Below, piece after piece: positions 50,831-59,951 of a DNA stretch of 64,000 bases. The stretch comes from Balneolaceae bacterium (GTDB lineage Bacteria; Bacteroidota; Rhodothermia; Balneolales; Balneolaceae), in the NCBI GenBank assembly GCA_020832415.1, contig JAFIES010000072.1:1-64000 (forward strand), in the 5' to 3' direction. Numbering within the stretch: the stretch's first letter is position 1; the number at the start of each line of letters is the position of its first letter. Under the pieces are notes generated by a model. It had not been told where the DNA came from, did not search any database, and saw only the letters and a list, made by a program, of their open reading frames with translations. Position numbers and translations under genes: made by a program.

Positions 50831-51588
50831 GGCCTGTAAATAGGTACATCATCGGGTAAAACGATGGAAAGTTCGGGAAGTTCTGCGTTCACATCAAGTC
50901 GCTGCACCAGCAGAGCAGCTCGTGATTCACCATCACGGCTGTAGATTGTCATCCGGCGTGGCAGCCTGAAGCCATCAATGGTGCCATAGCCTTCATACTC
51001 AATACGGCTGTATGGAGCCCCGATATTTTCTGTTGCATGTACAACTTCAAGAATGGTTCCATCGGCTTTACTGATATTCAGGATTGATCGGTTTGTAAGA
51101 AGTGCCACAAATGTATCCCTGTCATCATATATTTCTTCAATATCTTCTGCTTCGAAAGTGAAGTTAATGAGATCGAGAATATTAATAGATGCAATGGAGC
51201 CCACACTGCTAAGCCGTCCATCCCGAAGGGGTACTTTTTCCGCTATTCTGTCGAGGCGATTGTAAATAAGCAGCGAATCGGCATCTACATAAATCTGACC
51301 GCCTTCAATACCCACGCTGTTTCGAACGGTAATAAGGCTTTCATCCCGGCTCGACTGAAACTGAAGTGTTACCCGTTCGCTGTTTCCCGGTTCACTTACA
51401 ATGGCACGTCCGCTTCCTGAGATGGTAAGCAGGGTTTCAGAGTAATTGGGAACCATGGCCACAAGCTCCTCAGCGGAGAGATCGGCCCGTTCAAGATCTT
51501 CTAATGTGGTGAGACCGCCAGGTGTGCTGCAGGCAGATGCGATCATCAGCAGAAGAGTTGCCGGGATTATTATTTTATAGATATTCAA
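50827..51588 (-). CDS. DUF4292-family outer-membrane lipoprotein (LolB-like fold)
   Basis: 253 aa; lipobox IASAC. It has the shape of a LolA/LolB-type half-barrel: repeated beta strands such as SGSGRAIVSEP, VTLQFQSSRDESLITVRNS, GIEGGQIYVDADSLLIYNR and PRRMTIYSRDG. DUF4292 proteins are found throughout Bacteroidota beside M23/EnvC genes, as here. A role in moving lipoproteins or lipids in the envelope is suggested by the fold only. It is 12 bases after the TPR gene and overlaps the EnvC-like gene. Confidence 0.85.
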   Translation of the reverse strand: MNIYKIIIPATLLLMIASACSTPGGLTTLEDLERADLSAEELVAMVPNYSETLLTISGSGRAIVSEPGNSERVTLQFQSSRDESLITVRNSVGIEGGQIYVDADSLLIYNRLDRIAEKVPLRDGRLSSVGSIASINILDLINFTFEAEDIEEIYDDRDTFVALLTNRSILNISKADGTILEVVHATENIGAPYSRIEYEGYGTIDGFRLPRRMTIYSRDGESRAALLVQRLDVNAELPELSIVLPDDVPIYRP

Positions 51589-51600
51589 AAAAGTTCTCTG

Positions 51601-53298
51601 TTAGATTCGTTCTTGCAAATGGGTACGATCGGGGTCCATCTCAAAGGCTTTTTTCCACCAGGTTCGAGCGCTCTCCATATCGGAAAGTGCCTCGTACACA
51701 TCACCGAGGTGCTCGTACACTTCGGCGCTTGCATTGCCGGTATCCACCGATTGTTGAATATAGTCAAGCGCCTTCTCATAGTTTCCTTTTTTAAAGTGAA
51801 TCCACCCGATAGTATCCAGATAAGCGGCATTTCCCGGTTCCATAGCTACTGCCCGTTCCGACATTTCAAGGGCCTCATCAAGATCTTCTTCCCGAAGTGA
51901 GAGGTAGTACGCATAGTTATTAAGAGCGGTGTGATTGTTGGTATCGAGGCGGATGGCCATGGTAAACGCATCTACGGTTTCATCCCACTTTCCAAGATCG
52001 TGCCGAACATCACCAAGGGTTCCGTAAATGATTGAACGAAAATTGCGCTGGGATGGTGCTGCAGTGGCATTTTCAAGCCACGTTTCAGCCTGATCATTAT
52101 TATCAGAAAACATGTGCGATGCACCCGCAAAAAACTGAATGAAGGCGTTATCCGGTGCCCGTTCATTGGCTTCCTCTGAGAGTTCAATTACATCATCATA
52201 GCGCCCAAGCTGAAAGAGAATCTGCATGCGCTGGTTCCATGCATCAGCTTCACCGGGCAGCAGTTCGTTTACCCGCTCAAGAGTTTCAAGAGCAGCTTCA
52301 GGATTGCCTTTTTGCATGTAATAATCGGCGGCCACGAGCTGGGCTGGGCCATAATCTGATTCGTGCTCGCTGATGGCCAGAATTACTTTTTCAGTCTGGG
52401 CTTCCAGAATTTCTTCGTTCGGCATGCTTTGATGCTGCATATACATAAACCGAACGATCTCCATTTTTTGCGCTGCCGGAACAAGCGGGTCTTCTATAAT
52501 TGCGATGAATGTGTCGCCCAATTTTTCCCACTCGTTTTCGTTGATGAATATTTCAGCCAGGAGAATATGCGTTTTCGGATCGCTCGGGTTTCGATCGCGT
52601 GCCTCAAGCAGCACCTCGCGTGCAGCCTCTGTATCACCCATGTCAATATAGTACTGGCTTATGGTATGTAGGGTGCTGAGATTCCCGGGATTCAAATCTC
52701 GCATTTTTTCAAGTTCTGAAAGTGCATTTTCCCGTTGCCGCAGGGCATTATAGTTTTGAAATTTACGGAGGTGCACTTCGAATATACTGCCGCGTATGGC
52801 GAGGATCTGATCGAGAACCTTGTTTGAATCTTCAAGCCGGCCAATTTCCAGGTAACTTTCTGCCAGTAAAAAAAGCACGTCCAGATCGCCCGGGTCGTTT
52901 TCAAGAATGGTTTTCAATGCATTGATCGATTGCTGATTTTGCCCGGAGCTGCGGTAAATCTCAGCCATGTTAAGCCGGTACCACTTGTTCTCCGGATCTA
53001 TATCCACAGCAATTTGCCCGTAGTAAGCAGCATTGTTCAGATCGCCCATGGTGAGGTACACATCAGAAAGCGCATAGTTGATGCCGGAATCGTCAGACAG
53101 AATCAGGTGGGCAGCGGTGAGTTTATCCAGCGCCTGTTCAAATTCACCATTTTCGAAATGTGAAATACCATCTATAAAAAACTCCATGGCGCGGTTTTGG
53201 TCGGCATTGTTAGTTTCGGGCCTATCCTGCGCGTTAAGCGTAAAGGGGCTAATCAGCAACAAAGCCGGCAGGGCAAGTATGAGAAATCGTTGTTTCAT
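51601..53298 (-). CDS. Exported TPR-repeat protein
   Basis: 565 aa; signal peptide ends FTLNAQ. About 12-14 tetratricopeptide repeats follow, for example YLDTIGWIHFKKGNYEKALDYIQQSV, AEVYEHLGDVYEALSDMESA and ALNNYAYYLSLREEDLDEALEM. No enzymatic domain is present, so it should be a periplasmic scaffold. It is first in the operon TPR-DUF4292-EnvC, an order common in Bacteroidota. A cell-wall or envelope-assembly complex of the three products is a reasonable inference. Confidence 0.9.
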   Translation of the reverse strand: MKQRFLILALPALLLISPFTLNAQDRPETNNADQNRAMEFFIDGISHFENGEFEQALDKLTAAHLILSDDSGINYALSDVYLTMGDLNNAAYYGQIAVDIDPENKWYRLNMAEIYRSSGQNQQSINALKTILENDPGDLDVLFLLAESYLEIGRLEDSNKVLDQILAIRGSIFEVHLRKFQNYNALRQRENALSELEKMRDLNPGNLSTLHTISQYYIDMGDTEAAREVLLEARDRNPSDPKTHILLAEIFINENEWEKLGDTFIAIIEDPLVPAAQKMEIVRFMYMQHQSMPNEEILEAQTEKVILAISEHESDYGPAQLVAADYYMQKGNPEAALETLERVNELLPGEADAWNQRMQILFQLGRYDDVIELSEEANERAPDNAFIQFFAGASHMFSDNNDQAETWLENATAAPSQRNFRSIIYGTLGDVRHDLGKWDETVDAFTMAIRLDTNNHTALNNYAYYLSLREEDLDEALEMSERAVAMEPGNAAYLDTIGWIHFKKGNYEKALDYIQQSVDTGNASAEVYEHLGDVYEALSDMESARTWWKKAFEMDPDRTHLQERI

Positions 53299-53526
53299 CT
53301 GTGAGATATAGAATAATGAGGAACTACCTGTTTGAACGGAGATGATGTAAAGTAATTATAGATGAAGGCAGATCAAAGCAGATCAAAAGGGGGAATTGAT
53401 TAAACAACCTTCGAGCGTGCTTGCACCTCGAAGCGTTGTGAGTTGATGATGATGAGTTTGAACCTGAATATAAAGCACCAAACCTGCCACGATTGAAGGA
53501 CCTTCGGACGCTTCAATGAGGCTGAA
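53299..53526. other. Intergenic region with two compact stem-loops
   Basis: 228 bases between the GLUG lipoprotein gene and the TPR operon, both minus strand. CTTCGAG-c-GTGC-TT-GCAC-CTCGAAG (53409-53433) is an almost perfect 11-bp hairpin. ATTGAAG...CTTCAAT (53492-53517) is a second with an inner CTTCG. Neither has a T-run. They may be repetitive stems or non-canonical terminators of the GLUG transcript. Confidence 0.45.
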
Positions 53527-54885
53527 TTACTCATCCTCCCACCTCAAAACCGGGTATCCGTCCTGTGTGGTTCTCCAAACATTTACCCAGTCGAACCCCG
53601 GCATGCTTTGCTCGGCGGCCGGCCCGGTCATTTGAGCGGTTGTGAGGCCGGTGGCACCTTCATTGCTTCCATTGAGCACATCAGGATGGTCTTCTAAAGC
53701 ATTCAAATCCCAGTAGAGCGAGTTTATAGCCCCTCTGTTCTCAATGATAACGGTTGCTAATTCAGCCTCTCCGTCAATTGATGTTAAACTCCCCGTTGCA
53801 TAGGAGTTTTCAATCAGGCCCTCTTCTGTATTTTCATAGACAAATCCAGACGCACTAAACAATTCATCCATTTCATGTCTTATACTCACATTAACATTCG
53901 AATAACTATTCTTAATAATTCCGCTGTTCTTATTTGAAAATCCTGCAATAATCCTATTGCCTCCAATTTCACCAGTTACAAAAGATGACTCAATTCGTCC
54001 TCCATTGTTATTTGAGGCAAATCCTGTTGATCCATTGGATCCGTACAAATCAACATGAGCTGATGACCGGATAATTTCACCATAATTTATGGAGACAAAG
54101 CCATGTGCTCCCATACCACTGGTACGTATTTCAGTTGAAGAATCGATGATTATCCCCGTATTTATCGATGTAAACCCTATGCCACTAAAACCACCCGCCG
54201 TACCTTTAAAATGAGAGTTCTCAACCAACCCTGTATTGATACCCACAAAACCGGCAGGTGCACCCATTCGTGCATCCACACGGCCATGAAAGATACAATT
54301 AATGATTTCACCACCATCATTGAAACCAACCATTCCCCCATAACCATTCGCTTCTGACAGATCTAATACCTCATATGTAGGAGGTAAGAGTTCAATAGAT
54401 TGATCAAATGAAGCAAACTGGTGTTGATCATTCATGCTCTTACTTGAAAGCTGAATAATGTTATCAATCACCACATTTTCAATTCTTCCATTTTTCACAT
54501 AACCCCAAACCCCGTTACTTGGGCCCCCTCGCTGTGCATGAAGTTTCAAATCCCTGATCACATATCCGTTCCCATTATATGTTCCCGTAAAGGGTGTTTC
54601 CCTAAAACCAATTTGCCTCCATCCTGAACCATTCTGAAACTCAGCCGATGGGGAAGCATTGATATCCGCTACTTGTATGAAATGCATGTCCAGATTCTCC
54701 TCTTCACCAATTTCCTGCAACTGTTCTACATTGGAAACCTGGTAAGGGTTGGCTTTGGTGCCGTTGCCTCCATCGAAAAACTGTTCGCTATCGGTAGCTG
54801 AACAGGAGATAAGGAGGATCGATATAAAAAGAACAGGGCAAACAAGTGCTTTTATTTTTGGTACGTTATTTATGATATGTAACAT
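53527..54885 (-). CDS. GLUG-motif surface lipoprotein
   Basis: 452 aa; lipobox LLISC. The N-terminal GGNGTKANPYQVSNVEQLQEIGE and the following FTGTYNGNGYVIRDLKLH match the C-terminal half of the giant protein at 15812-18655. GLUG-type repeats (GGMVGFNDGGEI, FVGINTGLVENS, NNGGRIESSFVTG) predict a right-handed beta-helix. The end (GLTTAQMTG, AEQSMPGFDWVNVWRT, GYPVLRWEDE) is shared with the other protein. It lacks the InlB repeats. It is likely surface-exposed; the ligand is unknown. It is divergent from the CotH-domain gene across a region with a G9 tract. Confidence 0.88.
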   Translation of the reverse strand: MLHIINNVPKIKALVCPVLFISILLISCSATDSEQFFDGGNGTKANPYQVSNVEQLQEIGEEENLDMHFIQVADINASPSAEFQNGSGWRQIGFRETPFTGTYNGNGYVIRDLKLHAQRGGPSNGVWGYVKNGRIENVVIDNIIQLSSKSMNDQHQFASFDQSIELLPPTYEVLDLSEANGYGGMVGFNDGGEIINCIFHGRVDARMGAPAGFVGINTGLVENSHFKGTAGGFSGIGFTSINTGIIIDSSTEIRTSGMGAHGFVSINYGEIIRSSAHVDLYGSNGSTGFASNNNGGRIESSFVTGEIGGNRIIAGFSNKNSGIIKNSYSNVNVSIRHEMDELFSASGFVYENTEEGLIENSYATGSLTSIDGEAELATVIIENRGAINSLYWDLNALEDHPDVLNGSNEGATGLTTAQMTGPAAEQSMPGFDWVNVWRTTQDGYPVLRWEDE

Positions 54886-55067
54886 GGCAGCGGCGGGTTC
54901 TTTGATGAAAAGTATCTATTAGTAAGATGAATAAAATCAGTGATAAATAAAAATGGGGGGGGGTAAATCAGGCGGCTTGTAAGTCACAGAAAAACAGTTT
55001 TTAAGAGCTTGGGAACTCAAAATTATTATTTACTATATTTAGAAAAAATTATTCAATCACCAGTTTA
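54886..55067. promoter_or_regulatory. Divergent promoter region with a nine-G tract
   Basis: 182 bases between two surface-protein genes. GGGGGGGGG at 54955-54963 is the longest G run in the window, 70 bases from one start codon and about 105 from the other. The DNA close to the CotH gene is AT-rich (TTACTATATTTAG). Confidence 0.5.
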
Positions 55068-58000
55068 ATGAGCGCAAAATTCCGGCGATATATTTTCTCA
55101 TCACTTTTGGCAGGGGCTCTTTGTCTGTTTGGCTTTTCGAACCATGTTCTTTTTGCCCAGACAATTCACCTGAATGAGATCATGGCATCGAACAACTTAA
55201 CCATTGCCGATGAAGATGGTGATTTTGAAGACTGGATTGAGATCTACAATTCGGGCAGTGAGCCGCTGCAACTGGGAGGGTACGGCCTTTCTGATGATTA
55301 TGACAATCCGTTCCGCTGGGTATTTCCGGATACCACTATTGCAGCAGGCGAGTTTATGCTTATTTGGGCTTCAAACAAAAATCGTGCTATAGCGGGGGAG
55401 CCGCTTCACACAAACTACGCCATTTCGGCTGCCGGGGAAGAGGTTATTCTTACAGATCCTAACGGCACTCGGATTGATGAACTGGAACCCACGGAAATTC
55501 CTACTGATATCTCCCTGGGCAGGCAGCCCGACGGAACAGGGCAGTGGGTCTACTTTGATGAACCTACACCCGGTGCATCCAACTCAACAGAACCACTCGA
55601 AGATATTCTTGAACCGGCACAATTTTCCCATCAGCCGGGTTTTTACACAACCGATTTCTCCCTCGAGCTTTCACACACCGAAGAGGGGGTAACCCTCTAC
55701 TATACACTTGACGGCTCCACACCCACCACAAATTCAGCGGTTTATTACGGGCCAATTTCTATCTACAACAGAACATCAGAGCCGAATGATATTTCAACCA
55801 TCCGTACAACATATATGGCCGATTGGCGCCGTTTCAGAGCGCCATCAAGCCGAATAAACAAGGGGAATACGGTTCGTGTACTTGCCGTAAAAAATGGATA
55901 CAAACCTTCGGTGAATACAGGCAGTTTTTTTGTTTTTCCTGATGGAGGCAATACACATAATCTGGCCGTTGTTTCGATCAACACAGACAGGGAGAACCTT
56001 TTTGGCCACGAACGCGGGATTTACGTTCCCGGTGCTTTGCACGAGTCCGGAGATGATGGGTCCGGAAACTATGAACAACGAGGTATTGAATGGGAGCGGG
56101 AAGCGTCGCTGGAATTTTTTGATGAAACCGGAGAATTGAAATTTGCCCAGAATGCAGGCCTCAGGATTCATGGCGGTTTTACGCGGCGGTTTGCACAGAA
56201 AAGTTTCAGGCTATATGCACGAAGTGAATATGGTGAGAGCCGATTTAATTACAAGATATTTCCGGATCAGGATTACAACTCATATAACCGCTTATTATTG
56301 AGAAATTCCGGGAATGACCAAAGCCTAACGATGATCCGCGACGCTGTTGCTCACGAACTGGTAAGTCATTTTAATATGGATACACAAGCATACAGACCGG
56401 CTGTAGTGTATATAAATGGGGAATATTGGGGCATCAAAAATTTTCGCGAGCGGTATGACCGCCATTACCTGGAACGAGTGTACGGAATTGACCCTGATAA
56501 TATCGATCTGTTAACCGGCCGCTGGGATGCTAAAGAGGGAGACAATCAAAACTATGCCCAGATGTTAACATTCCTGGAAAACAACAATCTCGCAAACAAT
56601 GCTCGTTTTGAAGAGATAACCAGAATGATAGATATAGATCATTTTCTCGACTATTATTCTGCCCAAATCTACTTTGCAAATACCGATTGGCCTCATAACA
56701 ACATCGATTTCTGGAGGCTTCGGCGTTCATTTGATCCCAATGCCCCAAAAGGGCATGATGGCCGCTGGAGATGGCTCTTCTACGATATCGATTTTACGTT
56801 TGGTTTGAGTGGTGACGAAACCTTAAATATGCTGGATTGGGTTACTCAAAGATTGAACTTCAGAGGAGCTGAGTGGCCAAATTTTATACTGCGTAACCTG
56901 CTGGAAAATGAAGGGTTCAGGTACGATTTCATCAACCGAATGGCCGACCATCTGAACACGGCTTTTCAGCCTGAGAGGGTATTAGAGGTTATAGAGAGGA
57001 AGAAAGTTAATATAGAACCGGAGATGGCCCGATTTGGACAGAGATGGTACTACCCGAGAAGTATTTCACAATGGGAAGAGTTTATGCAGCCGATGATACA
57101 GTTTGCAGAAAACAGGCCACACTATTTACGCAGTAACATTGTAAACCATTTTGATCTTGGCGGGCAGGCGGAAATTTCGATCGATGTAAATGATGCCGGC
57201 AGCGGTACAATACAGGTAAATTCGATCACTATTTCACAGGAACTGCCCGGTATTTCATCCGAAGTATTTCCCTGGAGTGGTATCTATTTTGAAGGGGTGC
57301 CTGTAAAGCTGAAGCCTGTACCAACAGGTGAATTTCAGTTTGCATACTGGATTGTTGACGGTGAGCAGATATTCAGTGAGGAGCTGTCTGTAATGCCGGG
57401 GAGTGTAAGAGAAGTAACAGCACATTTTGATACAATGCAACTGAGTGTTGTGGAGTCTTTTCAGATTTCGAGTGGCTATTACCTCTTTGCGGAGTGGGGT
57501 TCTGATCAGCCAGCCGGTACTTATCCCGGGTCGATGGCATTTGTTTATATGGATGCACCGGATCCCGGGCTTGATGCAGCCATTTCAGGTGTTGCATCCG
57601 GTTCATACGATTTCAGCTCCAGAACCCGAATCAACGGGCTGGGTGATGATGGCTTTTCTTTCATCAATACCACCAACCCGGATGGCAACCCAGGTTACCC
57701 CGGCACACGTTTGGGCGGCGCTGTTCTTGCACTTGACACCCGTGAAATCACCGGCGCTGAAGTGGCCTGGCAGGCGGGAACTGTAACTCCAAATTCACGC
57801 ATTTACAATCTCCGTTTGCAGTACCGGGTTGGCGAAGAGGGGGCATTTCAGGATGTGACCGATCGCGATGGAAACCCGGTTGAGTACGAAAGAAACGCGG
57901 AGGAGAGCCATAGTGAATTTATGGGTCCCGTTTCTCTGCCGGAAGATGCCATCGGTCATGAGCGGGTAGAGTTACTTTGGCGATATTACTATACGGGTGT

Positions 58001-58994
58001 ACAGCTTGACCCTGATTCCAACCAGAGATCAGAACTCAATATTTCACTCATCCATGTTGCAGCTGTTTCTGATGAGGACATCCCTGAGCCTCATATTTTG
58101 AAGGGGGGTGCATATGAGTTCACATCCTGGCCGGCTGATGCTGAAGCGGGAACAGCGCCGCCATCGATGGCCTTTGCCTATATGAACCTTGCCGAGCCCG
58201 GCCTTGATGCAGCCATTCTGGGCTATACAGCCGGCGAGTTTAATCTGGAATCCCGGTCCAGGGTAAATGGTTTAGGTGAGGCCGGATTTTCTTTTATCAA
58301 CACAGCCAATCTTGAAGGGAACCCGGGCTATCCGGGAAGGCGAATTGGAGGAGCCGTTCTTGCACTGAACACGGAAGGGCAGGGATCGGTAGAAGTAAAC
58401 TGGACGGCCGGCACCGTGCTTGCCAACTCAAGAATTTACAATCTGCGCCTGCAATATCGCACCTCGACCGATGAACCATTCAGGGATGTGTTGGATCGGG
58501 AAGGTAATCCCGTTGAGTATCAGCGAAGTGAGTTCGACGGTCACTCACTTGAAATAGATCCGGTAATTTTACCCGGAGACGCTGATGACCAGCCTTATCT
58601 GCAGCTTTTCTGGCGATATTACTTTACCGGTGAAAGGGTTGATGAGGATAGCGGCCAGCGCTCACAGCTCAATATTTCAACTATCCGGGTGTCAGCACAA
58701 CCTCTATTGGGCGGGAATCCCGGCACTCCTGAGGAGTTTAAGTTGTTTCAGAACTATCCAAACCCGTTCTATCCGCATACTACCATTCGTTATGATCTGC
58801 CAACACCTCAGCATGTGCGAATAGATCTCTATACAATTACAGGGCGTCATGTAGCCACACTTGAGAACCGACAGGCACAGCAGGGCCGCCACAGTGTAGA
58901 TGTTGATGCAGGTTCACTCGCCAGCGGAATCTACATCTATCGGCTGGTATCAGATGATTTTGTGGAATCGGGCCGGATGAGTGTGATAAAATAG
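55068..58994 (+). CDS. CotH-kinase/lamin-tail surface protein with T9SS sorting domain
   Basis: 1308 aa. Signal peptide to ~31 (HVLFAQ). Lamin-tail domain (~32-165; HLNEIMASNNLTIADEDGDF, GGYGLSDDYDNPFRW). Chitobiase-like C-terminal domain (~195-290; TLYYTLDGSTPT). CotH domain (~300-640; GLRIHGGFTRRFAQKSFRLY, YINGEYWGIKNFRERYDRHY, WRWLFYDIDFTFG). A linker, then two ~210-aa repeats (SRTRINGLGDDGFSFINT / SRSRVNGLGEAGFSFINT). A type A sorting domain ends it (FKLFQNYPNPFYPHTTI, GIYIYRLVSDD). CotH is an atypical protein kinase in spore coats; here it is extracellular and the target is unknown. Terminator follows. Confidence 0.92.
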   Translation: MSAKFRRYIFSSLLAGALCLFGFSNHVLFAQTIHLNEIMASNNLTIADEDGDFEDWIEIYNSGSEPLQLGGYGLSDDYDNPFRWVFPDTTIAAGEFMLIWASNKNRAIAGEPLHTNYAISAAGEEVILTDPNGTRIDELEPTEIPTDISLGRQPDGTGQWVYFDEPTPGASNSTEPLEDILEPAQFSHQPGFYTTDFSLELSHTEEGVTLYYTLDGSTPTTNSAVYYGPISIYNRTSEPNDISTIRTTYMADWRRFRAPSSRINKGNTVRVLAVKNGYKPSVNTGSFFVFPDGGNTHNLAVVSINTDRENLFGHERGIYVPGALHESGDDGSGNYEQRGIEWEREASLEFFDETGELKFAQNAGLRIHGGFTRRFAQKSFRLYARSEYGESRFNYKIFPDQDYNSYNRLLLRNSGNDQSLTMIRDAVAHELVSHFNMDTQAYRPAVVYINGEYWGIKNFRERYDRHYLERVYGIDPDNIDLLTGRWDAKEGDNQNYAQMLTFLENNNLANNARFEEITRMIDIDHFLDYYSAQIYFANTDWPHNNIDFWRLRRSFDPNAPKGHDGRWRWLFYDIDFTFGLSGDETLNMLDWVTQRLNFRGAEWPNFILRNLLENEGFRYDFINRMADHLNTAFQPERVLEVIERKKVNIEPEMARFGQRWYYPRSISQWEEFMQPMIQFAENRPHYLRSNIVNHFDLGGQAEISIDVNDAGSGTIQVNSITISQELPGISSEVFPWSGIYFEGVPVKLKPVPTGEFQFAYWIVDGEQIFSEELSVMPGSVREVTAHFDTMQLSVVESFQISSGYYLFAEWGSDQPAGTYPGSMAFVYMDAPDPGLDAAISGVASGSYDFSSRTRINGLGDDGFSFINTTNPDGNPGYPGTRLGGAVLALDTREITGAEVAWQAGTVTPNSRIYNLRLQYRVGEEGAFQDVTDRDGNPVEYERNAEESHSEFMGPVSLPEDAIGHERVELLWRYYYTGVQLDPDSNQRSELNISLIHVAAVSDEDIPEPHILKGGAYEFTSWPADAEAGTAPPSMAFAYMNLAEPGLDAAILGYTAGEFNLESRSRVNGLGEAGFSFINTANLEGNPGYPGRRIGGAVLALNTEGQGSVEVNWTAGTVLANSRIYNLRLQYRTSTDEPFRDVLDREGNPVEYQRSEFDGHSLEIDPVILPGDADDQPYLQLFWRYYFTGERVDEDSGQRSQLNISTIRVSAQPLLGGNPGTPEEFKLFQNYPNPFYPHTTIRYDLPTPQHVRIDLYTITGRHVATLENRQAQQGRHSVDVDAGSLASGIYIYRLVSDDFVESGRMSVIK

Positions 58995-59003
58995 AGCAGC
59001 TAC

Positions 59004-59027
59004 ACGAACATTGACTGTTCGTTTTTT
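59004..59027 (+). terminator. Rho-independent terminator of the CotH-domain gene
   Basis: ACGAACA and TGTTCGT pair perfectly (7 bp, loop TTGAC) and run into TTTTT, ten bases after the stop codon. Confidence 0.85.
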
Positions 59028-59102
59028 AACCAATTATTGTAAGTGGAATTTTTTACTTCTCATTGGCTAAATGTGGTTGACAGATCACAGTGTTTTTAAA
59101 CC

Positions 59103-59840
59103 TCAGGCAATAGCCCGCCGGAAGATATTGAGGTTTTTTAAGGCATGAACCATCCGGGAACCGTACCAGCTAAACCACTCTCCGTTTACCAGCACTACGT
59201 TTGAGCCGGGGCAAGCGTCGCTCACCTCTTTGATGTGTTTCTCTTTGAAGGGATACGGTTCGCTGCTTAATAAGATAATTTCAGGCTTTTTTAGGGAGAG
59301 TTCGTAGAGTGTGGTTTTTGGATACCGGATTTCATCCGCATATACATTCCCGAAATTCCAGTGTTCCAGTACGGAGTGGATGTATGTATCATGGCCAACG
59401 CTCATCCATGGATCGCGCCAGATAAAGTAAGCGGCGGTCATGGTCGGTTCATCGGGTTTTTTCTTCATCAAACCCTGAATATCTTCAATCAACTCTTTAG
59501 CCAGTTCCTGTACGCCGCAGGTCCAGCCAATATCATGTATGGCAAAGAGGGCTTCATCAATCGTATTGATTTCTGTCACCATTACCTCGAAATTTTTCCT
59601 GAGTTCTTCCACATCTTCTTTGCGGTTTTCCTCTTTGTTGGCAATGATGAGATCCGGATTCAGGTCAATAATTTTTTCAAGATTTGGATTCTTGGTACCG
59701 CCTATAATAGGTACCCGTCCAATTTTATCTTCGGGGTGAATACAAAATCGTGTGCGTCCAACAACGCGATGTCCCAGCCCGAGATCAAAAAGCAGTTCGG
59801 TGAGTGAGGGTACCAAAGAGACTATTCTGTTAGAAGACAT
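59103..59840 (-). CDS. BtuF-like helical-backbone metal/cobalamin receptor without signal peptide
   Basis: 245 aa. It begins directly in the binding fold: RIVSLVPSLTELLFDLGLGHRVVGRTRFC, then IIGGTKNPNLEKIIDLNPDLIIANKEEN, as in BtuF/FepB-type solute-binding proteins. There is no signal peptide or lipobox and no in-frame upstream extension, so the protein should be cytoplasmic. Such leaderless forms are known in Bacteroidota next to cobalamin genes, but no ABC permease or cob gene is in the window. It could bind corrinoid in the cytoplasm; this is inference. Confidence 0.8.
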   Translation of the reverse strand: MSSNRIVSLVPSLTELLFDLGLGHRVVGRTRFCIHPEDKIGRVPIIGGTKNPNLEKIIDLNPDLIIANKEENRKEDVEELRKNFEVMVTEINTIDEALFAIHDIGWTCGVQELAKELIEDIQGLMKKKPDEPTMTAAYFIWRDPWMSVGHDTYIHSVLEHWNFGNVYADEIRYPKTTLYELSLKKPEIILLSSEPYPFKEKHIKEVSDACPGSNVVLVNGEWFSWYGSRMVHALKNLNIFRRAIA

Positions 59841-59951
59841 ATAGCGGATAATTTAATGATCACTACAACTTATCAAAAAATCGTAAGAGCCTACAAATGT
59901 AACAGTATAAATTTGAGCCGACGATTCCACAGTGGCTACGTTCGGTACAGA

